This document shows positions 17,297 to 26,239 of a stretch of 64,000 nucleotides of DNA, piece by piece. Positions within the stretch are counted from its first letter, which is position 1. Each line of letters begins with the position of its first letter. This DNA comes from UBA1672 sp050633645 (lineage in GTDB: Bacteria > Pseudomonadota > Alphaproteobacteria > Micavibrionales > Micavibrionaceae). A program made the translations under genes and the position numbers. The notes beneath the pieces were generated by a model that was given only the letters and a program-made list of their open reading frames with translations, did no database searches and was not told where the DNA came from. The stretch covers positions 124,001 through 188,000 of the forward strand of contig JBOEGX010000002.1 in assembly GCA_050633645.1 (NCBI GenBank), written 5' to 3'.

Positions 17297-19525
17297 TTAT
17301 GAAGGTTTTTCGACGAATGAATCCATCACCCGTTTCATCCCGCTCTTCTCAAATGCAATATCAAGCTTATGTCCATCAATATTGATAATCTTGCCATAAC
17401 CGAATTTATCGTGAAACACGCGATCCCCCCGCGTGAGAATCTCTCCGCTCTCGCTTTGCACTTTGCGCTCAAACGATTTCGCGGCAGGCTTGGCTTTGGG
17501 TTGAAAACCACTGGAATCCCAATGTTTTGAACGCCCCGCCTGCACCATGCCACTTTGCGATGTCAAATCCACCAATTCAGGCGGCAGTTCATCAATAAAG
17601 CGAGAGGGGATAGAACTCACCCAATTCCCATACATCCGCCGCGACGTCACATGAGAGATGAACACACGTTTGCGCGCCCGCGTAATTCCGACATAGGCAA
17701 GGCGACGTTCCTCTTCCAACCCCTTCACGCCATTCTCATCCATAGAGCGCTGCGAAGGGAATAAGCCTTCCTCCCACCCTGGTAAAAACACGTTATCAAA
17801 TTCCAACCCCTTCGCACCATGCAGGGTCATAATCGTTACATAATCACCGCCACTGGCATCCTGATTCTCAAGGACAAGTGCAACATGCTCCAAAAATTCC
17901 TGCATAGAGGAATAACTCTGCATCCCGCCGACAAGCTCCTTAAGGTTTTCAATCCGCCCCGGTGCTTCGGGCGTTTTATCAAGCTTCCACATCTGCATAT
18001 AGCCTGATTCATCCAAAATTTGCGCCGCGACTTCCGCATGATTAACCGTTTCCAGTTGAATACGCCACCGCTCAAAATCATCGAGCAAATTCAAAAGCGT
18101 ACCCTTAACTTTTGAACGCAATTCATCGCTTTGCGTCAAATCCATAATCGCACCATGCAGGGATATCCCTTTACTGCGCGCATAATCATAAAGCAGCTTA
18201 ACCGTCATATCGCCAATTCCGCGCTTTGGCGTATTGATAATACGCTCTAACGCAAGATCATCATGCAGTTGCGATACAACTCTGAAATAAGCCAGAGCGT
18301 CTCGTATTTCCAATCGCTCATAAAATCGCGGGCCACCAATAACCTTATAAGGCACGCCAAGCTTGATAAAGCGCTCCTCAAACTCCCGCGTTTGAAACCC
18401 CGTCCGCACCAAAACAGCCGCGCCGCGAAGCTTCTCCCCCTTATGCTGTAACTGCTCTATCTCTTCGCCGACCCAACGCGCCTCGGCCTCGCCATCCCAT
18501 AAACCACACAGTTTGATCTTCTCACCATCACCCGCTTCCGACCATAATGTCTTGCCCAAACGCTCGCCGTTATTCTTGATAATCGCGCCCGATGCCCGCA
18601 AAATCGTATTGGTAGAGCGATAATTCTGCTCCAACCGAACAATTTTCGCGCCGTCAAAATCCTCTTCAAATTTCAGGATATTACCGACCTCCGCGCCGCG
18701 CCACCCGTAAATCGATTGGTCATCATCCCCAACGCAGCAGATATTCCCACTCCCCCGCGCAAGCAAGCGCAACCACAAATACTGCGCGACATTAGTGTCC
18801 TGATACTCATCCACCATGATATATCGAAAACGCCTGTGATATTCATCAAGAACATTCGCGTTTTTCGGATCTTTCAGTATCGTAATCATATGAAGCAGTA
18901 AATCACCGAAATCACAGGCATTAACCGCCCGCAATCGCGCCTGATAAAGCTTATAAAGCATCGGCATCTTACCGCCCGCCACATCAGACGCCTCACCACC
19001 ATTCACCTGATCTGGTGTAAATCCACGATCTTTCCATCGATCAATAATCCCGATACACGCCTTTGGTACCCATTTTTTAACATCAACACCATTGGCCTCC
19101 ATCAACTGCTTGAGCAAGCGCACTTGGTCATCAGGGTTAATAATGGTGAAATTGCTACTCAATCCAACCAAATCCGCATTCCGCCGAAGCATTCGCGCTG
19201 CCAAAGAGTGAAACGTGCCAAGCCACCACCCCTCAACAGGCTGCCCACCCATCATAGAGCTAATCCGCTCTTTCATCTCCATCGCGGCCTTATTGGTAAA
19301 GGTCACCGCCAAAACTTGTGACGGATATGCCCGCCCCGTATTAAGCAAATGCGCCAAACGCGTCGTCAACACGCGCGTCTTTCCCGTTCCCGCGCCGGCC
19401 AAAACAAGAACCGCTCCATCCATCGCTTCAACAGCTTCACGCTGCGACGGGTTTAACGTCTCTAAATAAGAAAAAACAGGAGCATTATCCCGTGGATCAT
19501 CTTCAATGTCATATATATCATGCAT
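17297..19525 (-). CDS. uvrD: UvrD/PcrA-type 3'-5' DNA helicase
   Basis: The roughly 742-residue SF1A helicase acts in nucleotide excision repair and clears proteins from DNA. Motif Ia/I reads LAGAGTGKTRVLTTR, motif II MVDEYQDTN, motif III VGDDDQSIYGWRGA, motif IV RLEQNYRST, motif V TLHGAKGLEFDNVFLPGWEEGLFP, and motif VI EEERRLAYVGITRARKRV. The C-terminus has the Tudor-like RNA polymerase-binding module (GDRVFHDKFGYGKIINIDGHKL). The ATG at 19525 (MHDIYDIEDDP) suits the family better than one 9 codons upstream. PcrA and UvrD are not clearly separable here. Confidence 0.95.
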   Translation of the reverse strand: MHDIYDIEDDPRDNAPVFSYLETLNPSQREAVEAMDGAVLVLAGAGTGKTRVLTTRLAHLLNTGRAYPSQVLAVTFTNKAAMEMKERISSMMGGQPVEGWWLGTFHSLAARMLRRNADLVGLSSNFTIINPDDQVRLLKQLMEANGVDVKKWVPKACIGIIDRWKDRGFTPDQVNGGEASDVAGGKMPMLYKLYQARLRAVNACDFGDLLLHMITILKDPKNANVLDEYHRRFRYIMVDEYQDTNVAQYLWLRLLARGSGNICCVGDDDQSIYGWRGAEVGNILKFEEDFDGAKIVRLEQNYRSTNTILRASGAIIKNNGERLGKTLWSEAGDGEKIKLCGLWDGEAEARWVGEEIEQLQHKGEKLRGAAVLVRTGFQTREFEERFIKLGVPYKVIGGPRFYERLEIRDALAYFRVVSQLHDDLALERIINTPKRGIGDMTVKLLYDYARSKGISLHGAIMDLTQSDELRSKVKGTLLNLLDDFERWRIQLETVNHAEVAAQILDESGYMQMWKLDKTPEAPGRIENLKELVGGMQSYSSMQEFLEHVALVLENQDASGGDYVTIMTLHGAKGLEFDNVFLPGWEEGLFPSQRSMDENGVKGLEEERRLAYVGITRARKRVFISHVTSRRMYGNWVSSIPSRFIDELPPELVDLTSQSGMVQAGRSKHWDSSGFQPKAKPAAKSFERKVQSESGEILTRGDRVFHDKFGYGKIINIDGHKLDIAFEKSGMKRVMDSFVEKPS

Positions 19526-19601
19526 AGTAATAAATATGCATGTTCCCCGCACCTATGCAAGAACGCCGTATGACTAAACATTAAGATTATGGGTATTATT
19601 T

Positions 19602-20642
19602 TTAAGGTTTCACGCTAACAATACGGTTACGCCCTGTATTTTTGGCCTCATATAACGCCTTGTCAACACGCTCCACCAAATCATCAGAATCTTCGCCACC
19701 GTTATATTGCGCCACTCCTGCAGAAAGAGTGATTTTTGCGAGCTTCTTACCCGTCGCCTTATTGATAACTTCTTTTTTCTCAACTTCCTGACGCAGGATT
19801 TCGGCAATTTTCGTGCCGCCCTGAATATTCGTCTCAGGCAAAAGAACAACAAATTCCTCACCGCCAAAACGCACAACAACATCACGCCCCTTAACACTAT
19901 CTTTTATCGTCCGCGCCACGAGCTTCAATACCTGATCACCAATTTGGTGCCCAAAATTATCATTAAAATCTTTGAAATGATCAATATCCATCAAAATCAT
20001 ACTAAATGTATGTGGCTCACTCGAATCATTAGAAAGAGTAACCAGCCGCCTGATTTCCTGATCAAACGCCTTACGATTCGATAGCCCCGTCAACGGATCG
20101 GTCAACGCCTCTTTCCGCGCAATCTCAAGGTCACGGCGCATATCTTCCATCGCCCGCGTTGAACACTCCAACATTTCCTCAAGATGATCATTACACGCAA
20201 TCATTTTTTCAGTATCCGAAAGCATCTCATCCAAGAATGGCTTCGTGTCTTCCAAATTCTCTTTCAAACTAATCTTATCTTTCGCAGACTTCAGGTTATG
20301 ACTGTAATCCTGCGCATTTTTCTTCGCCGCCGTAACCGCCACATTCACATCAACAATCGTTTGTTGAATCTGTGACCCCGCCTTCTCAACAGTCTTCTCT
20401 TCACGCGATCCACTTAAATATTCTTGAAACAACGCGTAGCATTGCTCATGCGTAAGCTTCCCGCCCTCACTATCCAGCAAAGAATCAACAGCCTTCAACA
20501 TTTCAGGATTAGATTTAGAAAAATAAACGAACCAAAGCTCATAATTTTCAGGCGTAGGAAGAATATCAAATTCCCGAATACGCTCAAACGCAAGCGCTGA
20601 GAATTCCTGAGTTTTTTCTGCTAAATGAAAATAAGACAACAC
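19602..20642 (-). CDS. Diguanylate cyclase (GGDEF domain)
   Basis: The 346-residue protein has a soluble, helical, coiled-coil-prone N-terminal region (about residues 1-175, with PTPENYELWFVYF and a long heptad-like stretch). A complete GGDEF domain follows with DPLTGLSNRKAFDQ, MDIDHFKDFND and the active site RFGGEEFVVLLPE. It should make cyclic di-GMP in the cytoplasm. Five residues before the active site the product-inhibition site reads KGRD where RxxD is expected, so feedback control may be weak or absent. No membrane segment or sensory domain is recognised. Output partners are not encoded nearby. Confidence 0.92.
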   Translation of the reverse strand: MLSYFHLAEKTQEFSALAFERIREFDILPTPENYELWFVYFSKSNPEMLKAVDSLLDSEGGKLTHEQCYALFQEYLSGSREEKTVEKAGSQIQQTIVDVNVAVTAAKKNAQDYSHNLKSAKDKISLKENLEDTKPFLDEMLSDTEKMIACNDHLEEMLECSTRAMEDMRRDLEIARKEALTDPLTGLSNRKAFDQEIRRLVTLSNDSSEPHTFSMILMDIDHFKDFNDNFGHQIGDQVLKLVARTIKDSVKGRDVVVRFGGEEFVVLLPETNIQGGTKIAEILRQEVEKKEVINKATGKKLAKITLSAGVAQYNGGEDSDDLVERVDKALYEAKNTGRNRIVSVKP

Positions 20643-20729
20643 AATACTCGCATAAGATTACAACCGTCAGATAGGGATTTTATACCATCGGTAAGGATAT
20701 GAACACCGATAAAATAATGAAATATTTTA

Positions 20730-21962
20730 TCAACCAAAAGCCGCTTGCATTTGCTTTTGCATAAACCCACCAAGCTCATCACCAATGACTTGTTGATTCA
20801 TAAGCGTATAATCATAGCGCGTTTCAGTTTCAGAAGCACTAACCTCAACAATTCTTGCACCAATATCAGAAACATTATCAAATTTCGCATCATTCGCCGC
20901 ACCATCAGGCAATTTCATGGCTACGATACCTTGCAATCCCATACCCGTAATTTCCACCGCCGCCGCATCAACTGCAACAGTCGCATTTTGAAGTTCAGCC
21001 TCAAGTACGCGAGAATGACCACCAGACGCCGCCGCCTCGGCCTTCGCAACCAAATCACCAGTTTCACCATAATGCGCTGCTACATATCTTTGGTTTTCTT
21101 GAGCCTCTTCAATGTCACACTCAATTTTACACAAAGCTTCCATTTCAGGCAAATCTTCAACATCCGTCGCTAAAAACTCCTCAAGGTCACGCGCATCAAA
21201 ATTTTCCCAATGAGCATCACTCTTCTCATCAGGCATTGGCGCGCCACTTGCTCCACCGCCACTCATTGATGCCGACATCCGTGTGTCTTCATTCGAAGCC
21301 GATCTAGTTTGAAGCTGCTTTAAGGTATCTTCTAAAACTGCCTTTTGCTTTTCAGGTGATAATTTTTGATCTTCCTTGCTCACCGTCGCAATGACCGCCG
21401 CACCCGCGCCCATTGTGGCAAGAGAACCCGCACCACCAACAAGAATAGCACCAGCCGCCTCAACCTTAGTCGCCGCGCCCCCCGTCGAAACGAGTGTATC
21501 AACCGCCGCGCCAGGGTCACAATCATTGTTAACTGCGGCCTCTTTCAAACACGCAACAGCTTCCGCCTTATCTGTTTTAAAGTCTTGTTTTAACGTTTCT
21601 TTTTGTTCATCATTTTCCTGTTTTGCAAAATCAGTACGCTGAGCAATTTTTTCACCGTCTTTAACGACCATATTGACGTTACGCATGTTATCTTGCTTCT
21701 TGAAATCAGGCCCCTGATAATTCGTCTCAGGATGAAGCTTTTCCATCAATGTTTCAGTTGGCGCCTCATCTGGCTGGTCATATAACGGCGCATTACTCGC
21801 AGACGCCAAACTCGCACTTTGCGTATTAAACAGATTTTCAATACTCGGTGAAGGTGACGGAGCACTTGCAGACATAATATCTTTTGGCGAATGGTGCACA
21901 GACCTGCCATACCCAAATCCGCCCGAGGAAACATTATTAAATGCAGCTTTATTTTCAATCAT
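20730..21962 (-). CDS. Hypothetical protein with Ala/Gly-rich hydrophobic hairpin-like segment
   Basis: I do not recognise this 410-residue protein. The N-terminal 80 residues are low-complexity (Ser/Ala/Pro-rich, with SASAPSPSPSIENLFNTQSAS) and lack a signal peptide. A charged helical stretch follows (about 90-150). At about residues 165-195 there is a glycine-zipper-like hydrophobic segment (VEAAGAILVGGAGSLATMG, then AGAAVIATV), long enough to insert in a membrane. The C-terminal half is acidic and Ala-rich with regular helices. A pair of cysteines occurs at about 137-147 and another at about 273-277. The architecture recalls secreted or membrane-active effectors, but nothing proves this. 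Confidence 0.6.
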   Translation of the reverse strand: MIENKAAFNNVSSGGFGYGRSVHHSPKDIMSASAPSPSPSIENLFNTQSASLASASNAPLYDQPDEAPTETLMEKLHPETNYQGPDFKKQDNMRNVNMVVKDGEKIAQRTDFAKQENDEQKETLKQDFKTDKAEAVACLKEAAVNNDCDPGAAVDTLVSTGGAATKVEAAGAILVGGAGSLATMGAGAAVIATVSKEDQKLSPEKQKAVLEDTLKQLQTRSASNEDTRMSASMSGGGASGAPMPDEKSDAHWENFDARDLEEFLATDVEDLPEMEALCKIECDIEEAQENQRYVAAHYGETGDLVAKAEAAASGGHSRVLEAELQNATVAVDAAAVEITGMGLQGIVAMKLPDGAANDAKFDNVSDIGARIVEVSASETETRYDYTLMNQQVIGDELGGFMQKQMQAAFG

Positions 21963-22094
21963 TTATATTCACACCAATTATTCTTATTTTTGCATCACAC
22001 CCGCATAAACTAACCCACGAGCGCATATTTTTGACACATTCTATTTATAGCTTACCCTAAGTATAGCCGTAAACGCACGAAAAATACAAATAAA

Positions 22095-23624
22095 TTATGC
22101 GTTTATGCTCATTCGGCGGTAACTAAGCGCCTCCGCAATATCTGCTTTAGAGAGCATATCCGCCCCCCCATTTAAATCCGCAATCGTCCGCGCAACCTTT
22201 AAAATACGGTAATATCCACGCGCAGAAAGCTTCGCCGCCTCCACCGAGCGCGTAAGTAAACCTCGCGTCTCATCATCCATTTCCGTGACGCTGTCTAATA
22301 TTGAGCCATCCGCATTGGCATTCACAAAGGATTTACCCTGCATCCCAAGCCGCGCGTAACGCTCCGCCTGAATATCCCGCGCATTCTGCACCCGCGCCGC
22401 AACGATGGCCGATGTTTCACCGCTCCCCGCGCTTTGTAAATCACTGATCTGCACCGCTGGCACATCGACATGGATATCAATCCGATCCATCAATGGCCCC
22501 GATATTTTCGATTGATAATCCCCGCCGCATCGCGGGGCTTTTGTGCATTCCATATCCGCATCGCCCAAATACCCACAACGACACGGATTCATCGCCGCAA
22601 CCATCTGAAACCGCGCAGGATATTTGATATGTGCATTCGCCCGCGCCACCAACGCATCCCCCGTCTCCAAAGGCTGGCGCAAAGATTCAAGCGTTCCGCG
22701 CGCAAATTCGGGCAATTCATCAAGGAATAAAACCCCGTGATGCGCCAAAGATATCTCCCCCGGCTTCACCCTCTGCCCGCCGCCAATAAGCGCAGGTTGT
22801 GACGCCGAATGATGGGGCGCGCGAAACGGACGCGAGCGCACCAATCCGCCCTCTTGCAATACCCCCGCGAGTGAATGCACCATCGAAAGCTCCAACGCCT
22901 CCTTCGGTGAAAGAGCGGGCAAAATCCCCGGCAAACAGCTCGCAAGCATAGACTTCCCAGACCCAGGAGGGCCGATCATCAACAAATTGTGATTCCCCGC
23001 CGCCGCAATCTCAAGGGCGCGTTTGGCGCTCTCCTGCCCCTTGACTTGCGCCAAATCAGGCACGACGGGCGCATCATTATCATTGGCAAGCTTCGCCTCC
23101 GGGCGGCTCAACACTTGCGATCCTTTAATATGATTGATGAGCTGTAACAAATCAGACGGCGCGAGGATTTCAATATCCCCCGCCCACGCGGCCTCACCAC
23201 CGCACGCCTTCGGACAGATTAAATCCTTATCCACCTCTCCCGCATGGATAGCAGCGGGCAAAACACCAGATACGCCGCGTATCGTTGCGTCCAAAGCAAG
23301 CTCCCCCAGAACAACATAACGCTCCAATTCATCCTTCGGTAAAATCCCCATCGCACCAAGAACGCCCAGCGCTATCGGCAAATCAAAATGACTACCCTCC
23401 TTGGATAAATCCGCAGGCGCCATATTCACGGTGAGACGTTTTGGCGGTAGGGATAACCCCAACGCATGCAGCGCCGCACGCACCCGCTCCTTACTCTCCG
23501 CCACCGCCTTATCAGGAAGACCCACAATATTAAACGCAGGCAAGCCGTTGGACAGTTGAACCTGCACATCAACGGGCTTCACCTCTATCCCCTGAAAAGC
23601 AACCGTGTTAATCCGCGCTACCAT
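22095..23624 (-). CDS. comM: YifB/ComM-family Mg-chelatase-like AAA+ ATPase
   Basis: The 509-residue protein has an N-terminal Lon-protease-like domain (LPAFNIVGLPDKAVAESKERVRAAL, TVNMAPADLSKEGSHFDLPIALGVLGA). The Mg-chelatase-like AAA+ module follows, with Walker A GPPGSGKSMLA, LFLDELPEF, MNPCRCGYLGD and the C-terminal lid (YRILKVARTIADLNG). Homologues include ComM, a hexameric branch-migration helicase that extends heteroduplex in natural transformation. The common name YifB is also used. The gene stands alone. Confidence 0.95.
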   Translation of the reverse strand: MVARINTVAFQGIEVKPVDVQVQLSNGLPAFNIVGLPDKAVAESKERVRAALHALGLSLPPKRLTVNMAPADLSKEGSHFDLPIALGVLGAMGILPKDELERYVVLGELALDATIRGVSGVLPAAIHAGEVDKDLICPKACGGEAAWAGDIEILAPSDLLQLINHIKGSQVLSRPEAKLANDNDAPVVPDLAQVKGQESAKRALEIAAAGNHNLLMIGPPGSGKSMLASCLPGILPALSPKEALELSMVHSLAGVLQEGGLVRSRPFRAPHHSASQPALIGGGQRVKPGEISLAHHGVLFLDELPEFARGTLESLRQPLETGDALVARANAHIKYPARFQMVAAMNPCRCGYLGDADMECTKAPRCGGDYQSKISGPLMDRIDIHVDVPAVQISDLQSAGSGETSAIVAARVQNARDIQAERYARLGMQGKSFVNANADGSILDSVTEMDDETRGLLTRSVEAAKLSARGYYRILKVARTIADLNGGADMLSKADIAEALSYRRMSINA

Positions 23625-23707
23625 TTAATCTCCATACAACCATAATCCATCTATGACATAAAAACCCACACATGAACAGACAAAGAACAACACACCCCTA
23701 TAATTAG

Positions 23708-23790
23708 AGCGAACGGCATTTGAATTGAGCAGGCGCAAGGAGTGACGTGTACGAATTTGCACACAAATTTTGCACACAAATAACGTCCAA
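23708..23790. repeat. Partial palindromic repeat, family A (left half)
   Basis: GAGCAGGCGCAAGG at 23727-23740 is identical to 55182-55195 in the full element downstream of ahcY, and the flanking ATTTGAATT/GACGTGTACG also resembles it. The right half has diverged into a tandem GCACACAAAT/GCACACAAATAACG duplication, so this looks like a decayed or interrupted copy. Confidence 0.5.
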
Positions 23791-23802
23791 TTTCCATCAC
23801 CA

Positions 23803-23902
23803 AAAGCGTCCTACATTATGTATGGCTAGAAAAGCTAGGCGCAGTGTATTTAATACATAAGCCGAAGCTTGCCGACATCCATACGTGAATGCAGGACGCT
23901 TT
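23803..23902. repeat. Palindromic repeat, family A copy 2
   Basis: Perfect outer arms AAAGCGTCCT (23803-23812) and AGGACGCTTT (23893-23902) enclose further pairing segments (ATTATGTATGG with CCATACGTGAAT) and a core GTGTATTTAATACAT flanked by GCTAGGCGCA and AAGCCGAAGCTTGCCGAC. It begins right after the stop of the minus-strand GNAT-nitrilase gene, so it could act as its transcription end. Confidence 0.65.
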
Positions 23903-23903
23903 A

Positions 23904-25478
23904 TTAACCTTTAGAGCGCCATTGAATGTTATAGAGATCAAACCGCCGATCCTTCAAATTCTGCACACTGCCATGCTGCCTCGCTGTTAGCAAATTATCC
24001 ATCTGTAAATCCGCAAAGGCGATTGTTTCCGTATTCGCCGTACAAATCGCGGCAATACCATCCCGCGCAAATGGGAAATCACACGGCGTTAAAATACAGC
24101 TCTCGGCGTAGTTAATATCCATATTCTCAACATCGGGGATATTCCCCACCGTCCCCGCCATTACGACATAGCATTGATTTTGCACCGCGATAGCTTGCGA
24201 GCAATACCGCACCCGCAAATAGCCCTGCCGCTCATCCGTGCAAAACGGCACAAAAATCATCAATGCCCCCTGATCCACCAAATGGCGCGCCGTCTCGGGA
24301 AACTCTGTATCGTAACAAATCAGCACACCAATCGGCCCACAATCGGTTTGAATAGTCTCTAGCTTATCCCCGCCCTGAATATTCCACCAATACACCTCGC
24401 TCGGCGTGGGGTGGAGCTTTTCCTGCGCATACGTCGCGCCATCTCGTAAAAACACATAAGATATATTATGAATATCACCATCTGGCATTTTCGTTGGATG
24501 CGACCCGCCTATAATATTAATATTATAAGACATCGCCATGCCTTGCATAAACTTGATATAGCGATCCGTATATTTTGTTAAGTGATCAATCGCTTCTTCC
24601 GGCCTCATTTTCTTATCCGTTGCCGAAAGCAACGCAAGCGTTAAAAGCTCTGGGAACACCACAAAATCCGCGCTGTAATCCGATGCAATATCAATGAAAT
24701 ATTCAAGCTGCCCTTCAAATTGAGACTCATCGGCAACCTTACGCATTTGAAACTGTACCGTGGCCACCCGCACAGATTTAGGCAATCGCCCGCGTTTCTT
24801 CTTTTCCTTCACAACAGGCTCGGTATTAAGTGGGTTTTTCCAAATCATGTGAACAGCGTTTCCACCAGACTCATGATCAAAATGCATATAATTCTTCAAA
24901 ATCCCCATCGGCTCAAAATCATTAGAGAGCTGAAAAAACACCACAGGATCACGAATTTTCCTGGCCTGAACAAGCTCAAGATATTCCTCTGGGCTGCTTA
25001 CCTTATTTTTACGTTTTGAAAACCCTGGCATACGCCCGCCAAACACAATCCCCTTAAGGTTCAAATCCTGACATAAAACCTGGCGTTGCTGATACAGCCT
25101 GCTGCCGATGCGTTTACCACGATAATCTGGGTGCACGCAAACCTCCATGCCGTAAAGATAATCACCCTCACCATCATGACGAGACGCGTATCCACCACCC
25201 GAAATTTCAGACCATGTATGTGGCTTTAAACAAATATCACCGTCAATAACAAAGGTCGCGCAATGTCCGACAATAACGCCCTCATATTCAACAACAAACT
25301 GCCCTTCGGGGAAATTAAGAATTTGCCCACGAATCATCGCCTCGGTAAACGCGCCATCATCATAAACGCGCACGCTTAAGTCTTGAATATCCTTCACATC
25401 CCCAACAACCGCTTGCCGTACGAAAAGCTTCGCCCCATCCCCACTTTTGGATTTGGTCTTTTTCACGACTTTACCCAT
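23904..25478 (-). CDS. GNAT acetyltransferase/carbon-nitrogen hydrolase fusion
   Basis: This 524-residue protein joins two enzymes. Residues about 15-220 are a GNAT domain with the acetyl-CoA loop VHPDYRGKRIGSRLYQQR. Residues about 235-520 are a nitrilase-superfamily amidohydrolase with the Glu-Lys-Cys triad visible in VFPELLTLALL, AQEKLHPTPSE and VLICYDTEFPE. The fusion is known in several bacterial phyla, but its substrate is not established. It probably acetylates and then hydrolyses, or the reverse, on a related amide or amine. The very basic first 15 residues are odd but carry no signal peptide. It is monocistronic. Confidence 0.93.
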   Translation of the reverse strand: MGKVVKKTKSKSGDGAKLFVRQAVVGDVKDIQDLSVRVYDDGAFTEAMIRGQILNFPEGQFVVEYEGVIVGHCATFVIDGDICLKPHTWSEISGGGYASRHDGEGDYLYGMEVCVHPDYRGKRIGSRLYQQRQVLCQDLNLKGIVFGGRMPGFSKRKNKVSSPEEYLELVQARKIRDPVVFFQLSNDFEPMGILKNYMHFDHESGGNAVHMIWKNPLNTEPVVKEKKKRGRLPKSVRVATVQFQMRKVADESQFEGQLEYFIDIASDYSADFVVFPELLTLALLSATDKKMRPEEAIDHLTKYTDRYIKFMQGMAMSYNINIIGGSHPTKMPDGDIHNISYVFLRDGATYAQEKLHPTPSEVYWWNIQGGDKLETIQTDCGPIGVLICYDTEFPETARHLVDQGALMIFVPFCTDERQGYLRVRYCSQAIAVQNQCYVVMAGTVGNIPDVENMDINYAESCILTPCDFPFARDGIAAICTANTETIAFADLQMDNLLTARQHGSVQNLKDRRFDLYNIQWRSKG

Positions 25479-25607
25479 TTTCTTATCTTTCTATTGTTAG
25501 GTTATCCAGACATTATCATTTATTTTTCAAAAACCAAATGCACATTAACGCTTTGTTCATAAACACCCATTAAGAAGGATACAGACAACAAATTCATGGA
25601 GGCCAAA

Positions 25608-26180
25608 ATGGCACAGAATGATCAAAATTTAGCTCTTCTTAAAAACAATTTACAAATGCCGCTGATCATACGCGATTTACTGCTAAGCAATACATCGCCT
25701 GCCGCAGACGCGACTTACGCCCTTCATGAAATTTTGGGAAATTACACCGCCGAGCAAGCCATCCTTTGCGCCGTCATGACAGTGCAGGAAATAGCCACAT
25801 TCGAAGATATAATCTCCGCCGATTTATCCTTCCTGAAAATGGAATGTGACCGTTTAACAGAGCGCTATATCGCACGAAATGAACTCGCAACAGATAACCC
25901 CGATCTTTGGGAAGAAACACAAAAAGACATGATGCCCGTTATCGCCGAAGATATAGAAAGCTTCCTCGACCTTTTAGACCTTTGTAATCTTTCCTTCGAA
26001 ATAACAAACCCGAAAACCGCAAAAATTTTAAACATCATCACAACGCAGCTCCAAGCCCATCTGGTTATCATTGATGAGGTTATCAACCTTCTCGAAACAC
26101 AAAGCCGCAGTATGACCATCACCATATCAACAGGGATAAACGGATATCAGGCAGATAATATCATTATGTTCCCACGTTAA
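25608..26180 (+). CDS. Hypothetical helical protein
   Basis: This 190-residue protein starts at ATG 25608; GGAGG at 25598-25602 sits 5 nt before it. An upstream ATG at 25596 overlaps that ribosome site and is unlikely. The sequence is nearly all helix, with hydrophobic/charged heptads (LSNTSPAADATYALHEILGNYTAEQAIL, IESFLDLLDLCNLSF, ITTQLQAHLVIIDEVINLLETQ). It is cytoplasmic, with no known motif. The C-terminal tail ends in NIIMFPR. It is followed 59 nt later by the RAP-like gene on the same strand. Confidence 0.6.
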   Translation: MAQNDQNLALLKNNLQMPLIIRDLLLSNTSPAADATYALHEILGNYTAEQAILCAVMTVQEIATFEDIISADLSFLKMECDRLTERYIARNELATDNPDLWEETQKDMMPVIAEDIESFLDLLDLCNLSFEITNPKTAKILNIITTQLQAHLVIIDEVINLLETQSRSMTITISTGINGYQADNIIMFPR

Positions 26181-26239
26181 GGATATTTGACAAATCCACG
26201 CCCGTCCCCTATATTCCCATAAAAAACAGTGGGTAAAAA

